Made by a program: the position numbers and the translations under genes. This document shows, piece by piece, positions 1-9,754 of a DNA stretch of 64,000 bases. The notes under the pieces are model-generated. The model was not told the DNA's origin and ran no database searches. It was given only the letters and a program-made list of their open reading frames with translations. Source of the stretch: Actinomycetota bacterium (GTDB lineage Bacteria > Actinomycetota > Actinomycetes > Streptosporangiales > Streptosporangiaceae); contig JAJPIV010000028.1 in assembly GCA_021324595.1 (NCBI GenBank), positions 19,286-83,285 on the forward strand, given 5' to 3'. Every line of letters starts with the position of its first letter. The stretch's first letter is position 1.

Positions 1-105
1 GCCGGCGGCGGCCAGCCGCGGCTGGACATGAGCCATGCGCGCTGGTCACCCGCCGGCGTGCCGTTCCCGGGACGGCAGCGGCGGCAGCGCGGCGGGCGAC
101 GCTGA
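1..105 (+). CDS. C-terminal end of a probable MGMT/alkyltransferase-like protein (5' partial)
   Basis: The frame entering from the left edge stays open to a TGA at 103-105 and encodes about 34 residues. The stretch QPRLDMSHARWSP resembles the C-terminal tail of MGMT-like alkyltransferase-like proteins, which in mycobacteria lie a few genes from adnA/adnB (Rv3204 near Rv3201c-Rv3202c). These proteins recognise O6-alkylguanine lesions. Only the tail is visible, so the family call rests on a short motif and on neighbourhood. Confidence 0.4.
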   Translation, partial: AGGGQPRLDMSHARWSPAGVPFPGRQRRQRGGRR

Positions 106-193
106 CCCGGATCCTTCCCGGTGACCGCGCGCGCCGCGGACCATCACGGATGCCGGGCACGTTGTCAGCCCGGTCTGCTGGAATGCCTACGAC

Positions 194-3100
194 ATGGACC
201 ACCTGCCTCCCGAGTACCGCCTCGTCCGGCATCCGGCGCCGGCCGCCGCGCCGCCCGTGCTCGACGCGGCGCAGCGCGCGGTGGTCCACCACAGGGGCGG
301 CCCGCTGCTGGTGCTCGCCGGGCCGGGTACGGGCAAGACCACGGCGATCGTGGAGGCGGTGGTCCATCGCATCGAGACGCGGGGCCTGGACCCGGCGCGG
401 CTGCTGGCCCTCACCTTCAGCCGCCGGGCCGCTCAGGAGCTCCGGGAGCGCATCGTGCTGCGGCTGGCCCGCACCTCGGCCCGGCCGCTCGCGCTGACGT
501 TCCACAGCTACGCCTACGCGCTGGTCAGGCGGGAGTTCGTGCTCCGGGGAGAGGAGCCGCCGGTCCTGCTGTCAGGGCCAGAGCAGCTTCAGGAGGTCAG
601 GCGGATGCTGCGCGGCGAGGCGGCCGACGGGGCCACGCGATGGCCGGAGCGGCTCCGCCCGCTGGTGGCCACCCGCGGGTTCGCTGCCGAGCTGCGGGAC
701 TTCCTGCTCCGCGCGGCCGAGCGCGGGTTCGACGGACCCCGGCTGGCCGCCCTGGGCGAGTCGCTCGGACGCGACGACTGGGTGGCGGCGGGACGGTTCC
801 TGACCCGGTACGCGGCCCGGCTGGATCTCGCCCCGGTGCCGGCCTACGACTACGCCGAGGTGGTCAGGATCGCCGGTCGCCTGCTCGCCGACCCGGCGGC
901 AAGGCAGCGGGAGCGCGAGGCCTACGACGTGGTCCTGGTCGATGAGTACCAGGACACCGACCCGGCCCAGGAGGACCTGCTGCGGGCGCTGGCCGGAGAC
1001 GGCCGGGAGCTCATCGCTGTCGGCGACCCGGATCAGGCGATCTATGCGTTCCGCGGGGCCGATTCCGATGCGGTCAGCCGGTTCCCCGGCATCTTCCGCT
1101 CCCCGGAAGGCCGCCCGGCCCAGGTGGTGGCGCTGCGAGCCAGCCATCGCTGCGGCACCGCGATCCTGGCGGCATCGAGCCGGGTGGCCGCGCGGCTGCC
1201 TGCCATCCGGGGGACCGATGGCGCGGCGCGGGATCACCGTTCACTGCTTCCCGCGCCGCGGCCGGAAGCGGGCCACGTGCGGGTGGTGATCGCGGCCAGC
1301 CCCCGCCAGGAGGCGGCCCTGATCGCGGACGCGCTCCGGCGCGCCCGGCTGATCGACGGCATGCCCTGGTCGTCAATGGCCGTGCTAGTGCGCTCGGCCG
1401 TACGGCAGGTGCCCGCGCTGCAGCGGGCGCTGTCCGACGCGGGCATCCCGGTCGCCGTCGGAGGAGACCAGCTGCCGCTCTCCGCGGATCCCGGCACCCG
1501 GCCGCTGCTGCGGCTGATCGCCTGCGCGCTGGGGCAGCACCCGCTGACCGAGGAGGCCGCGGCCGAGCTGCTGACCGGCCCGCTGGGGGGCACCGACGCG
1601 CTGGGGCTGCGCCGACTCAGTCGGCTGCTCCGCTCCGACCCCCGGGAGGATGAGGCCGCCGCGGGCGGGCCGCTCGCGGCGGCCCTGCTCGACCCCGGCC
1701 GGCTGGCACCGGCGGGCTGGGCGCCCGGTCCCCTGCTGGACGCGGCGGCCGAGGCGCTGGAGGCAGCCCGCCGGGTGGCCGCGCTGCTGCGGCTGGTCGC
1801 GGACACCGCGCGCAGGGGCACCGCGCAGGAGGTGCTGTGGGCACTGTGGGATGCCAGCGGCCTGGCCGGGCGCTGGCAGGCGGCGAGCGCCGCCGGGGGC
1901 AGCCGCGGGGCGGCCGCCGACTCGAACCTGGACGCCGTCATGGCCCTCTTCGACGCCGCGGCCCGCTTCGATGCCCGCATGCCGCCCGGGTCGGCGGCGG
2001 TGTTCCTGGACGGCCTGGCCGGCCAGGAGATCGCCGCGGACACCCTCGCCGACCGCTCCCAGCGCGGCGAGGCGGTGACCCTGTGCACCGCTCACCGTGC
2101 GAAGGGCCTGGAGTGGGATCTCGTTGTGGTCGCGGGCGTTCAGGAGGGCACCTGGCCGGACCTGCGGCTGCGCGGCTCGCTGCTCGGCATGGACGAGCTG
2201 GTCGAGGCCGCCGCGCGGGGTGCCGGACCGGGGCCGGACGGCCCGGGCGCCAGGGGCGCCGCGCTGGCCGCGCTCGGCTCGAAGCTGCTCGCGGAGGAAC
2301 GCAGGCTCTTCTATGTGGCCGTGACCAGGGCCAGGAGGTCCCTGCTGGTCACGGCGGTGGGTGGTGAGGACACCGAGGAGCGGCCGTCCAGGTTCCTGTC
2401 CGAGCTCGCCGGCGATGAGATCGAGATCGAGCGAGTCGCCGGCGGCGGCCGGCGCTGGCTCTCGCTGCCGGCGCTGACCGCCGAGCTGCGGCGCGCGGCC
2501 GCCGACCGCGAGCTGCCCGAGGCGGTGCGGCGGGCGGCGGCCACGCAGCTCGCCCGGCTCGCGGCGGCCGGGGTACGCGGCGCGGACCCGGCCCGCTGGT
2601 ACGCCCTCACCCGGTGGAGCGGGACCGGCCCGATCGGTGACCGCGAGATCCGGGTCTCGCCATCCCAGGTGGACACGTTCGTCACCTGCGGCCTGCGCTG
2701 GCTGCTCGAAGCCGCGGTGGGGGCCGCCTCTCCGGTCACGGCCGGCCACCTCGGCACCGTGATCCACGCCGCCGCGGCCCTCGTCGCCGAGGGCGCTGAC
2801 CCGGCCGACGTCGCGCGCCGGATCGACGAGATCTGGCACCAGCTCGACTTCGGCAGCCCCTGGTACAGCGCGAGCAGGCGGCGCAGCGCCGATGAGATGA
2901 TCGCCAAGTTCCTGGCCTGGCATGAGCGGAACGAGCGAGAGCTCCTCGCGGTCGAGCGGCGGCTGCGGGTGCGGGCCGGCGACGTGGTGATCGCCGGGCA
3001 GGTCGACCGGCTGGAGCGGGACGGAAAGGGACGGGCGGTCGTGGTCGACCTGAAGACCGGCTCGTCGGGCAGGCCCCCCGCGGCCGAGCTGGAGCGCCAG

Positions 3101-3400
3101 CCGCAGCTCGGCGCCTACCAGCTCGCGGTCCTGCTCGGCGCTTTCGCCGAGCTCGGCGTGGACGAGCCGGGCGGCGCCGAGCTGGTCCAGCTTGGCGGGG
3201 ACGCGAAGGCGGCGGTCGTCCAGCACCAGCGCGCGCTTGCCGAGGATCCCGACCCCGGCTGGGCCCAGGCGCTGCTGAAGGAGGTGGCCGCCGGCATGGC
3301 AGGGCCGAGGTTCACCGCGACCGTCAACGCCAGGTGCCGCGGCTGCCCGGTGGCGGGGTGCTGCCCGGTGGACCCGCGGGGCAGGCAGGTGGGCTGGTGA
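194..3400 (+). CDS. adnA: AdnA-type ATP-dependent helicase/nuclease subunit
   Basis: A 1068-residue UvrD-like SF1 helicase with a C-terminal RecB-like nuclease. Walker A (GPGTGKTT) is at residues 43-50, Walker B (VDEYQDTD) near 250, AKGLEWD near 635 and EERRLFYVAVTRAR near 700. The nuclease core DLKTG lies near 950. A Cys near 832 and the terminal cluster CRGCPVAGCC (about 1048-1058) could hold an Fe-S cluster, as in AddB-type nucleases. Length and order match mycobacterial AdnA (about 1050 aa) lying directly upstream of AdnB. The AdnAB heterodimer resects double-strand breaks in actinobacteria. ATG at 194 is the first start in this frame before the conserved N-terminus. Confidence 0.88.
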   Translation: MDHLPPEYRLVRHPAPAAAPPVLDAAQRAVVHHRGGPLLVLAGPGTGKTTAIVEAVVHRIETRGLDPARLLALTFSRRAAQELRERIVLRLARTSARPLALTFHSYAYALVRREFVLRGEEPPVLLSGPEQLQEVRRMLRGEAADGATRWPERLRPLVATRGFAAELRDFLLRAAERGFDGPRLAALGESLGRDDWVAAGRFLTRYAARLDLAPVPAYDYAEVVRIAGRLLADPAARQREREAYDVVLVDEYQDTDPAQEDLLRALAGDGRELIAVGDPDQAIYAFRGADSDAVSRFPGIFRSPEGRPAQVVALRASHRCGTAILAASSRVAARLPAIRGTDGAARDHRSLLPAPRPEAGHVRVVIAASPRQEAALIADALRRARLIDGMPWSSMAVLVRSAVRQVPALQRALSDAGIPVAVGGDQLPLSADPGTRPLLRLIACALGQHPLTEEAAAELLTGPLGGTDALGLRRLSRLLRSDPREDEAAAGGPLAAALLDPGRLAPAGWAPGPLLDAAAEALEAARRVAALLRLVADTARRGTAQEVLWALWDASGLAGRWQAASAAGGSRGAAADSNLDAVMALFDAAARFDARMPPGSAAVFLDGLAGQEIAADTLADRSQRGEAVTLCTAHRAKGLEWDLVVVAGVQEGTWPDLRLRGSLLGMDELVEAAARGAGPGPDGPGARGAALAALGSKLLAEERRLFYVAVTRARRSLLVTAVGGEDTEERPSRFLSELAGDEIEIERVAGGGRRWLSLPALTAELRRAAADRELPEAVRRAAATQLARLAAAGVRGADPARWYALTRWSGTGPIGDREIRVSPSQVDTFVTCGLRWLLEAAVGAASPVTAGHLGTVIHAAAALVAEGADPADVARRIDEIWHQLDFGSPWYSASRRRSADEMIAKFLAWHERNERELLAVERRLRVRAGDVVIAGQVDRLERDGKGRAVVVDLKTGSSGRPPAAELERQPQLGAYQLAVLLGAFAELGVDEPGGAELVQLGGDAKAAVVQHQRALAEDPDPGWAQALLKEVAAGMAGPRFTATVNARCRGCPVAGCCPVDPRGRQVGW

Positions 3401-6400
3401 GCGCCCCGGCCGGCGCCGGTGGCGCCGGCCGGCGCCGGCCCCGGGCCCGCTACAGCCCGGCGCGGCTGGCCCGGCTGCTCGGGCTCCCCGAGCCGACGCC
3501 CGAGCAGGCCGCCGTGATCGCGGCGCCGCTAGCCCCCGTCGCGGTGGTCGCCGGCGCGGGCTCGGGCAAGAGCGAGACCATGGCGGCGCGGCTCGTCTGG
3601 CTCGTGGCGAACGGCCTCGTGCGGCCCGAACGCGTCCTCGGGCTCACGTTCACCCGCAAGGCCGCCGCCGAGCTGGACGGCCGGGTCCGCGACCGGCTGG
3701 ACGGCTTGCGGAGGGCGGGCCTGGGCATCCCGGAGGCGGCGGGCCAGCCGGGGGAGCGCGCCGCGCCGCCGTGCCCGGGCGGTCCAGGCGGGCCCGGCAT
3801 GGACGGCGAGCCGGTGATCGCGACCTACCATTCCTACGCCGGCCGGCTGATCGCCGAGCACGCGCTCCGCGAGGCGCTCGAGCCGACGCTGAGTCTGATC
3901 ACCCCAGCGGTCGCGTGGCAGCTCGCCGCGCGGGTGGTGGCCAGCTACGACGGGCCGATGGACGCGACCGACTGGTCACCGGTCACGGTCACCCGGGCTG
4001 TGCTCGACCTGGCCGGCGAGCTGGCCGAGCACCTGCGCGACCCTGCGGACGTGCTCGCCGCCGGGGAGCGGCTGCGCCGCATGCACTCCCTCGTCCCCCG
4101 CGGCAGGCGCAGGCTCGCCGACGAGGTCCTGCGCCTGCAGCGGGTCCGTGAGCAACTCGTCCCTCTCGTGCGCGCATACGCCCGGGTCAAGGCCGAGCAG
4201 GAGGTCATCGACCACGGCGACCAGTTGGCGGTCGCCGCCCGGATCGCCCTCGCCCACCCCGAGGTTGGCGCGGCGGAACGGGAGCGGTACCAGGTCGTCC
4301 TGCTCGACGAGTTCCAGGACACCAGCCACGCGCAGCTCGAGCTGCTGCGGGCGCTGTTCGGCGGCGGTCATCCGGTCACCGCCGTCGGCGATCCCTGCCA
4401 GTCGATCTACGGCTGGCGCGGAGCGAGCGCGGGGAACATGAAGCGCTTCGCCAGGTGCTTCCCGCCCGCCGGGGACGGGAACGGGAGCGGCGCGCGGGGC
4501 GCGCGCCGCGTGCGGCGCCCGGCGATGGCGCCCGTCCATGCGCTGTCGACGAGCTTCCGCAACACCGGCGCCATCCTGGAGGCGGCGGCGGCGATCCAGC
4601 GCGACCTGCGCGTGATCGCACCCGAGGTGCCGCGGCTGATCGCCCCGCCGGAGCGGGCGGGCCGCGGCGAGGTGGTCTGCGCGCTGCTGCAGACCATCCA
4701 GGACGAGGCCGAGTGGGTGGCCGCGCGGGTGGCGGAGCTGCTCGCGCTGCCCCGTGGCGTGGCTCCCGACGGCAGGCCCTGGCCGGACGGCAGGCTCGAC
4801 CGGGTCAGGCCGTCCGACATCGCCGTGCTGTGCCGCAAGCGGACCCAGTTCCCCGCGCTGCGCGCGGCCCTGGAGGCCAGGGGGATCCCGGTCGAGGTGG
4901 TCGGGCTCGGGGGGCTGCTCACCGTTCCGGAGGTCGCCGACATCGTCGCCACGCTCCGGGTGCTGCACACCCCGGCGGCCTCGGACTCGCTGGCCAGGAT
5001 CCTCACCTCGCCCCGCTGGCGGATCGGCCCGCAGGACCTGGTCGCACTCGGCGGGCGCGCCCGGGAGCTTGCCGCGGGCGGCGCCGGCGCCGGCGAGGGC
5101 GGCCAGGGACGGCGCCCCGTTCCCCAAGGTGATCACCTAGAAGCAGCGGTCGCCGACTTCACCGCCGAGGCCGGGAGCCTCGTCGAGGCCCTCGACGACC
5201 TGGGCGACCCCGGCCGGTACACGCAGGACGGGTACGAGCGGCTCGCGGCGCTCGCCACGGAGCTGCGTTCCCTGCGGCGCCACGTCGGCCGCCCTCTCCC
5301 CGACCTCGTCGCCACCGTGGAGCGCGCACTCGGTCTGGACATCGAGGTCGCCGCCCGGCCCGGCCGCGGCCCGGTGGCGGCCCGTGCCGACCTGGACGCG
5401 TTCGCCGACGCCGCAGCCGAGTTCGCCGGGGACGCGCAGGAGCCGACGCTCGGCGCGTTCCTGGCGTACCTGTCCGCGGCGGAGAGCGAGGAGTTCGGCT
5501 TGGAGGCCGGCCAGGTGACCGACGCCGACGCGGTGAAGCTCGCGACCGTCCACTCGGCCAAGGGGCTGCAATGGCCCGCGGTGGTCGTGCCGGGGCTGTC
5601 GGCGGGGCCAGTGGCGCGGAACTTCCCGGCGAGGCCGCGGCTGAGCACCCGCTGGACGAGCAATCCGCGGCTGCTGCCGTTCTGGCTGCGGGGCGACGCC
5701 TCCGACCTGCCCGAGCTCGCCGGCCTCGACCCGGAGTCGGTCGCCGAGTTCAGCCGCCGGTGCGCGGAGCGGGACCTGGCCGAGGAGCGCAGGCTCGCCT
5801 ACGTGGCGGTGACCCGCGCGGCCTACTGGCTGGCCTGCAGCGGCTACTGGTGGGGGACGGGCAAGCGGCCGCTCGGGCCGTCGCCGTTCCTGGCCGAGGT
5901 GCGGGCGGCCTGCGAGGAGGGGGCCGGCCGCGTGGCCGCCTGGGCGGACGGGCCGGCCGACGGGGAGGAGAGCCCTGTGCTCGCCCAGCCGCTGACCGCC
6001 TCATGGCCGCCGGCCGGGGACGGCGGCGAGGCGGATCCGCCCGGTGCCCGGGCCAGGTATGAGGCGGTCCGCGAGGCCGCGGACCAGGTGCGGGCGGCAG
6101 CGGCGCGGCTGGGCGTGGCCGTCCCGCGAGGGGCTGGCGCCGCGGCACAGGGGGACCTGGCACAGGGGGACCTGGCGGAGGGGGACCTGGCGGAGGGGGA
6201 CCTGGCGGAGGGGGACCCGGCGGAGGGGGACCCGGCTGGCGAGGCCCCCGGTGACATCCCGCCGGAGTACGCGGGCCTGGTAGCCGGCTGGGCGGCCGAC
6301 GCGGACCTGCTCCTCGCCGAGCAGGCTGCCCGCCGCGGGCCCGGCGATGCCAGGCCGGCGGTGCGGGTCGACCTGCCGCGACGGATCGGGGTGGGCGACC

Positions 6401-7011
6401 TGGTGGTGATGGCGCGGGACGCCGGCGAGCTCGCCGCGCGGCTGCGCCGGCCAATGCCGCGCCCTCCGGCTCCGCGGGCCGAGCGCGGCACGGCGTTCCA
6501 TCGCTGGCTGGAGGAGCGCTTCGGCCCGACGCGGCTGATCGATCCGGACGAGCTCGCCCAGGACGCCGGGGCGGCCGACTCCGGCCTGCTGGGGTCCGAT
6601 GCCGACCTGGACCGGCTGAAGGCGAGCTTCGAGCGGGGGGCGTTCGGGCAGCGCTGGCCGGAGCAGGTGGAGGTGGCCTTCGAGACCCGGGTGGGTGACC
6701 GCCTGGTCCGCGGCCGGATCGACGCGGTCTTCCACGACGCCGCCGACGGGTGCTATGACGTCGTGGACTGGAAGACCGGCCGCCCTCCGCCCCCGGGGAG
6801 CGAGGAGGAGCGCGCCGCCGCGGTACAGCTCGCCGTCTACCGGCTGGCCTGGGCCGGGCTGGCGAACGTGCCGGTCGAGCGGGTGCGGGCGGCGTTCTAC
6901 TACGTGCGGCAAGACCGGATCGAGCGGCCCGCCGACCTGCTCGGCGCCGACGGCCTCGCCGCCCTGGTCGAGGCGATCCCGGCGCCGTCCCGGGCCGCCC
7001 GCGCGGACTAG
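3397..7011 (+). CDS. adnB: AdnB-type ATP-dependent helicase/nuclease subunit
   Basis: A 1204-residue SF1 helicase-nuclease. I chose the GTG at 3397 because it overlaps the adnA stop (GTGA), which implies translational coupling. Walker A (GAGSGKSE) is at residues 53-60, DEFQDTS near 303, AKGLQW near 721 and EERRLAYVAVTRA near 796. The RecB-like nuclease spans about 1029-1130 with RGTAFHRWLEERF and the catalytic DVVDWKTG. In the mycobacterial complex AdnB is the dominant motor. An in-frame run of AQGDL/AEGDL/AEGDP units (about residues 917-946) sits in the linker between motor and nuclease; the protein is longer than mycobacterial AdnB (about 1095 aa), partly for this reason. Confidence 0.88.
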   Translation: MSAPAGAGGAGRRRPRARYSPARLARLLGLPEPTPEQAAVIAAPLAPVAVVAGAGSGKSETMAARLVWLVANGLVRPERVLGLTFTRKAAAELDGRVRDRLDGLRRAGLGIPEAAGQPGERAAPPCPGGPGGPGMDGEPVIATYHSYAGRLIAEHALREALEPTLSLITPAVAWQLAARVVASYDGPMDATDWSPVTVTRAVLDLAGELAEHLRDPADVLAAGERLRRMHSLVPRGRRRLADEVLRLQRVREQLVPLVRAYARVKAEQEVIDHGDQLAVAARIALAHPEVGAAERERYQVVLLDEFQDTSHAQLELLRALFGGGHPVTAVGDPCQSIYGWRGASAGNMKRFARCFPPAGDGNGSGARGARRVRRPAMAPVHALSTSFRNTGAILEAAAAIQRDLRVIAPEVPRLIAPPERAGRGEVVCALLQTIQDEAEWVAARVAELLALPRGVAPDGRPWPDGRLDRVRPSDIAVLCRKRTQFPALRAALEARGIPVEVVGLGGLLTVPEVADIVATLRVLHTPAASDSLARILTSPRWRIGPQDLVALGGRARELAAGGAGAGEGGQGRRPVPQGDHLEAAVADFTAEAGSLVEALDDLGDPGRYTQDGYERLAALATELRSLRRHVGRPLPDLVATVERALGLDIEVAARPGRGPVAARADLDAFADAAAEFAGDAQEPTLGAFLAYLSAAESEEFGLEAGQVTDADAVKLATVHSAKGLQWPAVVVPGLSAGPVARNFPARPRLSTRWTSNPRLLPFWLRGDASDLPELAGLDPESVAEFSRRCAERDLAEERRLAYVAVTRAAYWLACSGYWWGTGKRPLGPSPFLAEVRAACEEGAGRVAAWADGPADGEESPVLAQPLTASWPPAGDGGEADPPGARARYEAVREAADQVRAAAARLGVAVPRGAGAAAQGDLAQGDLAEGDLAEGDLAEGDPAEGDPAGEAPGDIPPEYAGLVAGWAADADLLLAEQAARRGPGDARPAVRVDLPRRIGVGDLVVMARDAGELAARLRRPMPRPPAPRAERGTAFHRWLEERFGPTRLIDPDELAQDAGAADSGLLGSDADLDRLKASFERGAFGQRWPEQVEVAFETRVGDRLVRGRIDAVFHDAADGCYDVVDWKTGRPPPPGSEEERAAAVQLAVYRLAWAGLANVPVERVRAAFYYVRQDRIERPADLLGADGLAALVEAIPAPSRAARAD
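6145..6234 (+). repeat. Six 15-bp tandem units in the adnB linker
   Basis: Six consecutive 15-bp units (gcacagggggacctg drifting to gcggagggggacccg) encode AQGDL x2, AEGDL x2 and AEGDP x2. The period is a multiple of three, so copy-number change keeps the reading frame. The units lie between the helicase core and the nuclease, where a variable acidic linker should be tolerated. Confidence 0.9.
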
Positions 7012-7069
7012 AGTGCCCTGAGAGTTCACATCGGCCCCGGCTGTCACATCGACCAGAGGCGAGGCGCGC

Positions 7070-8503
7070 ATGGACGCACAGGTCCGCTCCCACATCGACG
7101 AGCACGCGGGGGAGTTCTTCGCCGCGCTCAAGGAATGGCTGAGGATCCCGTCGGTCTCGGCTGACCCGGCCCGCGCCGGCGACGTCCGCCGGTCGGCGCG
7201 GTGGCTGGCCGATCACCTGAGGCAGGCCGGCTTCCCGGTGGCGGAGGTCTGGGAGACCGGCTCGGCCGATGACCCGGGGCTGCCCGCCGTGTACGCCTGC
7301 TGGCCGGCGCGGGATCCGGACGCGCCGGAGGTCCTGGTCTACGGGCACCACGACGTGCAGCCGGCCGAGCCACTCGGGGAGTGGGACTCGCCGCCGTTCG
7401 AGCCGGCCGAGCGCGGCGGCCTGCTCCTGGCGCGCGGCGCGTCAGACGACAAGGGCCAGGTGCTCTTCCATTCGCTCGGCCTCGGCGCGTGGCTGGCCGC
7501 CCGGGGGGAGCCCGGGCCGCCGGTCACCCTGAAGCTGCTCGTCGAGGGCGAGGAGGAGTCGGGCTCGCGGCACTTCGCCGACCTGCTGCGGCGCGAGCGC
7601 GAGCGGCTGGCCTGCGACGTGATCGTCGTCTCCGACACCACCATGTGGGCCGCCGACGTCCCGTCAATGTGCACCGGGATGCGCGGGGTCATCGATGCCC
7701 AGATCGACGTGCGCGGGCCGGAGCGGGACCTGCACTCGGGCTCGTTCGGCGGGGCCGTCCCCAACCCGCTGCACGTGCTGGCCGCCCTGCTCGCCGGGTT
7801 GCACGACGAGCATGGCCGGGTCACGCTGCCGGGGTTCTACGACAAGGTGGCCGAGCTGACCCCGGCCGAGCGCGAGATGTTCGCGAGGCTTCCGTTCGAC
7901 GAGAAGGCATGGCTGGCGACGGCCGGCAACAGCGGCGCCGTGGCCGGCGAGTCCGGGTACACCACGCTGGAGCGGATCTGGGCGCGGCCGACCGCCGAGG
8001 TGAACGGGATGTGGGGCGGGCACACCGGCCCGGGTGGCAAGACGATCATCCCGCGGGATGCGCACGCGAAGCTCTCGTTCCGGCTCGTCGCGCACCAGGA
8101 CCCCGCGGACGTCCCGGCCATGCTCCGCGAGTACGTGGCGCGGCACGCCCCGCCGGGGGTGGAGGTCACCGTCACGGTGAACGGCCCGGGCGTGCGCCCG
8201 TCGTTCTCCGCGCCCGGCTCGCCAGCGGTGGACGCCGGGCGGCGGGCGATGGAGCGGGCGTTCGGCGCGGAGATCCTGTTCACCAGGGAGGGCGGGAGCG
8301 GCCCGGAGGCCGACCTCGCCGAGGTGCTCGGGGCGCCCCTGGTGTTCGTCGCGGTCGGGCTCGACGACGACCGGGCGCACGCGCCGAACGAGCGCGCCGA
8401 CATGGCGCTGCTGCTCAAGGGCGCCGAGGCGGCCGCGTACCTGCTCGACGAGCTGGCCGCGCGCCGGGCGGAGCTGACCGCGCGCCGGGCGGGGCGGGCC
8501 TGA
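7070..8503 (+). CDS. M20-family metallo-dipeptidase
   Basis: A 477-residue cytoplasmic peptidase of the M20 family (CNDP/PepV-like dipeptidase branch), expected to cleave dipeptides with two active-site zinc ions. Visible motifs are YGHHDVQP (about residue 90; metal His), the downstream GASDDKGQ (metal Asp, about 124) and EGEEESGS (catalytic and metal Glu pair, about 160). The lid/dimerisation domain follows at roughly 200-350, and a late metal His is within the ARPTAEVNGMWGGH region or near the C-terminus. ATG 7070 follows a purine-rich gaggcgagg. It stands 58 bp after adnB on the same strand, so it may be co-transcribed. Substrate cannot be told from sequence. Confidence 0.85.
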   Translation: MDAQVRSHIDEHAGEFFAALKEWLRIPSVSADPARAGDVRRSARWLADHLRQAGFPVAEVWETGSADDPGLPAVYACWPARDPDAPEVLVYGHHDVQPAEPLGEWDSPPFEPAERGGLLLARGASDDKGQVLFHSLGLGAWLAARGEPGPPVTLKLLVEGEEESGSRHFADLLRRERERLACDVIVVSDTTMWAADVPSMCTGMRGVIDAQIDVRGPERDLHSGSFGGAVPNPLHVLAALLAGLHDEHGRVTLPGFYDKVAELTPAEREMFARLPFDEKAWLATAGNSGAVAGESGYTTLERIWARPTAEVNGMWGGHTGPGGKTIIPRDAHAKLSFRLVAHQDPADVPAMLREYVARHAPPGVEVTVTVNGPGVRPSFSAPGSPAVDAGRRAMERAFGAEILFTREGGSGPEADLAEVLGAPLVFVAVGLDDDRAHAPNERADMALLLKGAEAAAYLLDELAARRAELTARRAGRA

Positions 8504-8560
8504 GCCCGGCTGAGCGGGCCGGGCGCGGCCGGCGGGGCGGGATCATGGCATGCTGAGGCG

Positions 8561-9541
8561 GTGACCGGCGCTTCGCTGCCCCCGGCGGCGCCCCTGCTCG
8601 GCGGCATCGCGCCCCCGGGCGGCGCGATCGAGAGGGCGACGGCGCGCCGCGCCGACTCGGCCTGGCTGGCCGCGGCATGGGCGGATGAACGGACCAGGGT
8701 GCTTGTCGTCGAGGACGGGCAGGCCCTGGTCAGGGCGGGGAAGGGGACCGCGGAGCTGGTGTTCGTCCCGCCGCGGGAGGCGCCGGGCGGCCCGAGCTTC
8801 CTGCTGGGGGTCGATGCGGACGGCGTCGCGTACTTCGGGGTCGGGGCGCCGCCGGGGAGCGTGACGCCGACCGGAGGGGGTGAGCCCGGCGGCGACGGCC
8901 GAACCGTGCGGCGCGCCGGGCTGCGCGACGCGGGGGCGCTGCTGGCCGGCCGGGAGGCGGCGCTGCTGACGCAGGCGGTCGCGCTCGCCAACTGGCACGC
9001 CACCGCCACGCACTGCCCGCGCTGCGGCGCCGTCACGGTGCCTGAGATGGCCGGGCACGCCCGCCGGTGCACGGCCGACGGGAGCGAGCACTTCCCCCGG
9101 ACCGACCCGGCGGTCATCATGCTGGTCACCGACCCGCGGGACCGGTGCCTGCTGGCGCGGAACGCCCGGTGGCCGCCCCGCCGGGTCTCGGTCCTGGCCG
9201 GGTTCGTCGAACCCGGCGAGTCAGCCGAGCAGGCGGTCGCCCGCGAGGTGCGTGAGGAGGCCGGCATCGTCGTGGACCGGGTGACCTACGCGGGCAGCCA
9301 GCCATGGCCGATGCCGCACAGCCTGATGCTCGGATTCCGCGCGCAGGCCGCGCAGACCGCGATCACCGTGGATGCGCACGAGATCGCCGAGGCGGCCTGG
9401 TACGGCCGGGACGATCTGCGCGCGGCGATCACCGGCGGCGACCTGCTGATGCCCCCGTCGCAGTCGATCTCGCGCTGGCTGATCGAGACCTGGTACGGCG
9501 GGCCGCTGCCGCGCGCGCCGCGGCAGGCGGGCGCCTTCTGA
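8561..9541 (+). CDS. nudC: NAD(+)/NADH diphosphatase, Nudix family
   Basis: A 326-residue Nudix hydrolase of the NudC type, which cleaves NAD(H) to NMN(H) and AMP and can decap NAD-capped RNA. The order is typical: a variable N-terminal domain, a zinc-ribbon (CPRC near residue 152, a third Cys in HARRC near 170), the Nudix box GFVEPGESAEQAVAREVREE (about 213-232), and the NudC signature SQPWPMP near 246 (usually SQPWPFP). Only three ribbon cysteines are seen; the usual fourth position is occupied by the ADGSEH stretch. Start is the GTG at 8561; no earlier in-frame start fits. Confidence 0.9.
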   Translation: MTGASLPPAAPLLGGIAPPGGAIERATARRADSAWLAAAWADERTRVLVVEDGQALVRAGKGTAELVFVPPREAPGGPSFLLGVDADGVAYFGVGAPPGSVTPTGGGEPGGDGRTVRRAGLRDAGALLAGREAALLTQAVALANWHATATHCPRCGAVTVPEMAGHARRCTADGSEHFPRTDPAVIMLVTDPRDRCLLARNARWPPRRVSVLAGFVEPGESAEQAVAREVREEAGIVVDRVTYAGSQPWPMPHSLMLGFRAQAAQTAITVDAHEIAEAAWYGRDDLRAAITGGDLLMPPSQSISRWLIETWYGGPLPRAPRQAGAF

Positions 9542-9546
9542 CCGGG

Positions 9547-9684
9547 CTAGCGCAGCAGCAGTCGCGTGGCCAGCTCGAGGCGGGCGGCGACATCACTGGC
9601 CGAAGCCCGGCGCGTCACCCAGGCGATCAGCGCGGACAGCCAGGCGTTCCCGATGACGCGGGCGATCGCGCGCTCGTCTGCGGT
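9547..9684 (-). pseudogene. C-terminal stump of a TetR-family regulator
   Basis: On the minus strand, roughly 45 residues (ADERAIARVIGNAWLSAL through LELATRLLLR, then a stop) look like the last two helices of a TetR ligand-binding domain. No HTH domain or start lies upstream; the sequence before it has no TetR similarity. It sits head-to-head with a thiolase N-terminal stump, so a divergent regulator/target pair probably collapsed here. Family assignment is from pattern recognition only. Confidence 0.5.
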
Positions 9685-9754
9685 CGGCTTCCCCTGGGGC
9701 GTCACCGAGTCCGCAACCGGTCGGCCCGACCCAGGAAGAAGGACAGGGCGGGCC

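Noticed and set aside
1385..3226. Long minus-strand frame over adnA
   Set aside because: Composition is Arg/Gly/Pro-rich shadow sequence without motifs, and adnA is clear on the plus strand.
6145..6234. Possible recombination or attachment site in adnB
   Set aside because: The units are in-frame 15-bp coding repeats; no integrase or tRNA gene is nearby.
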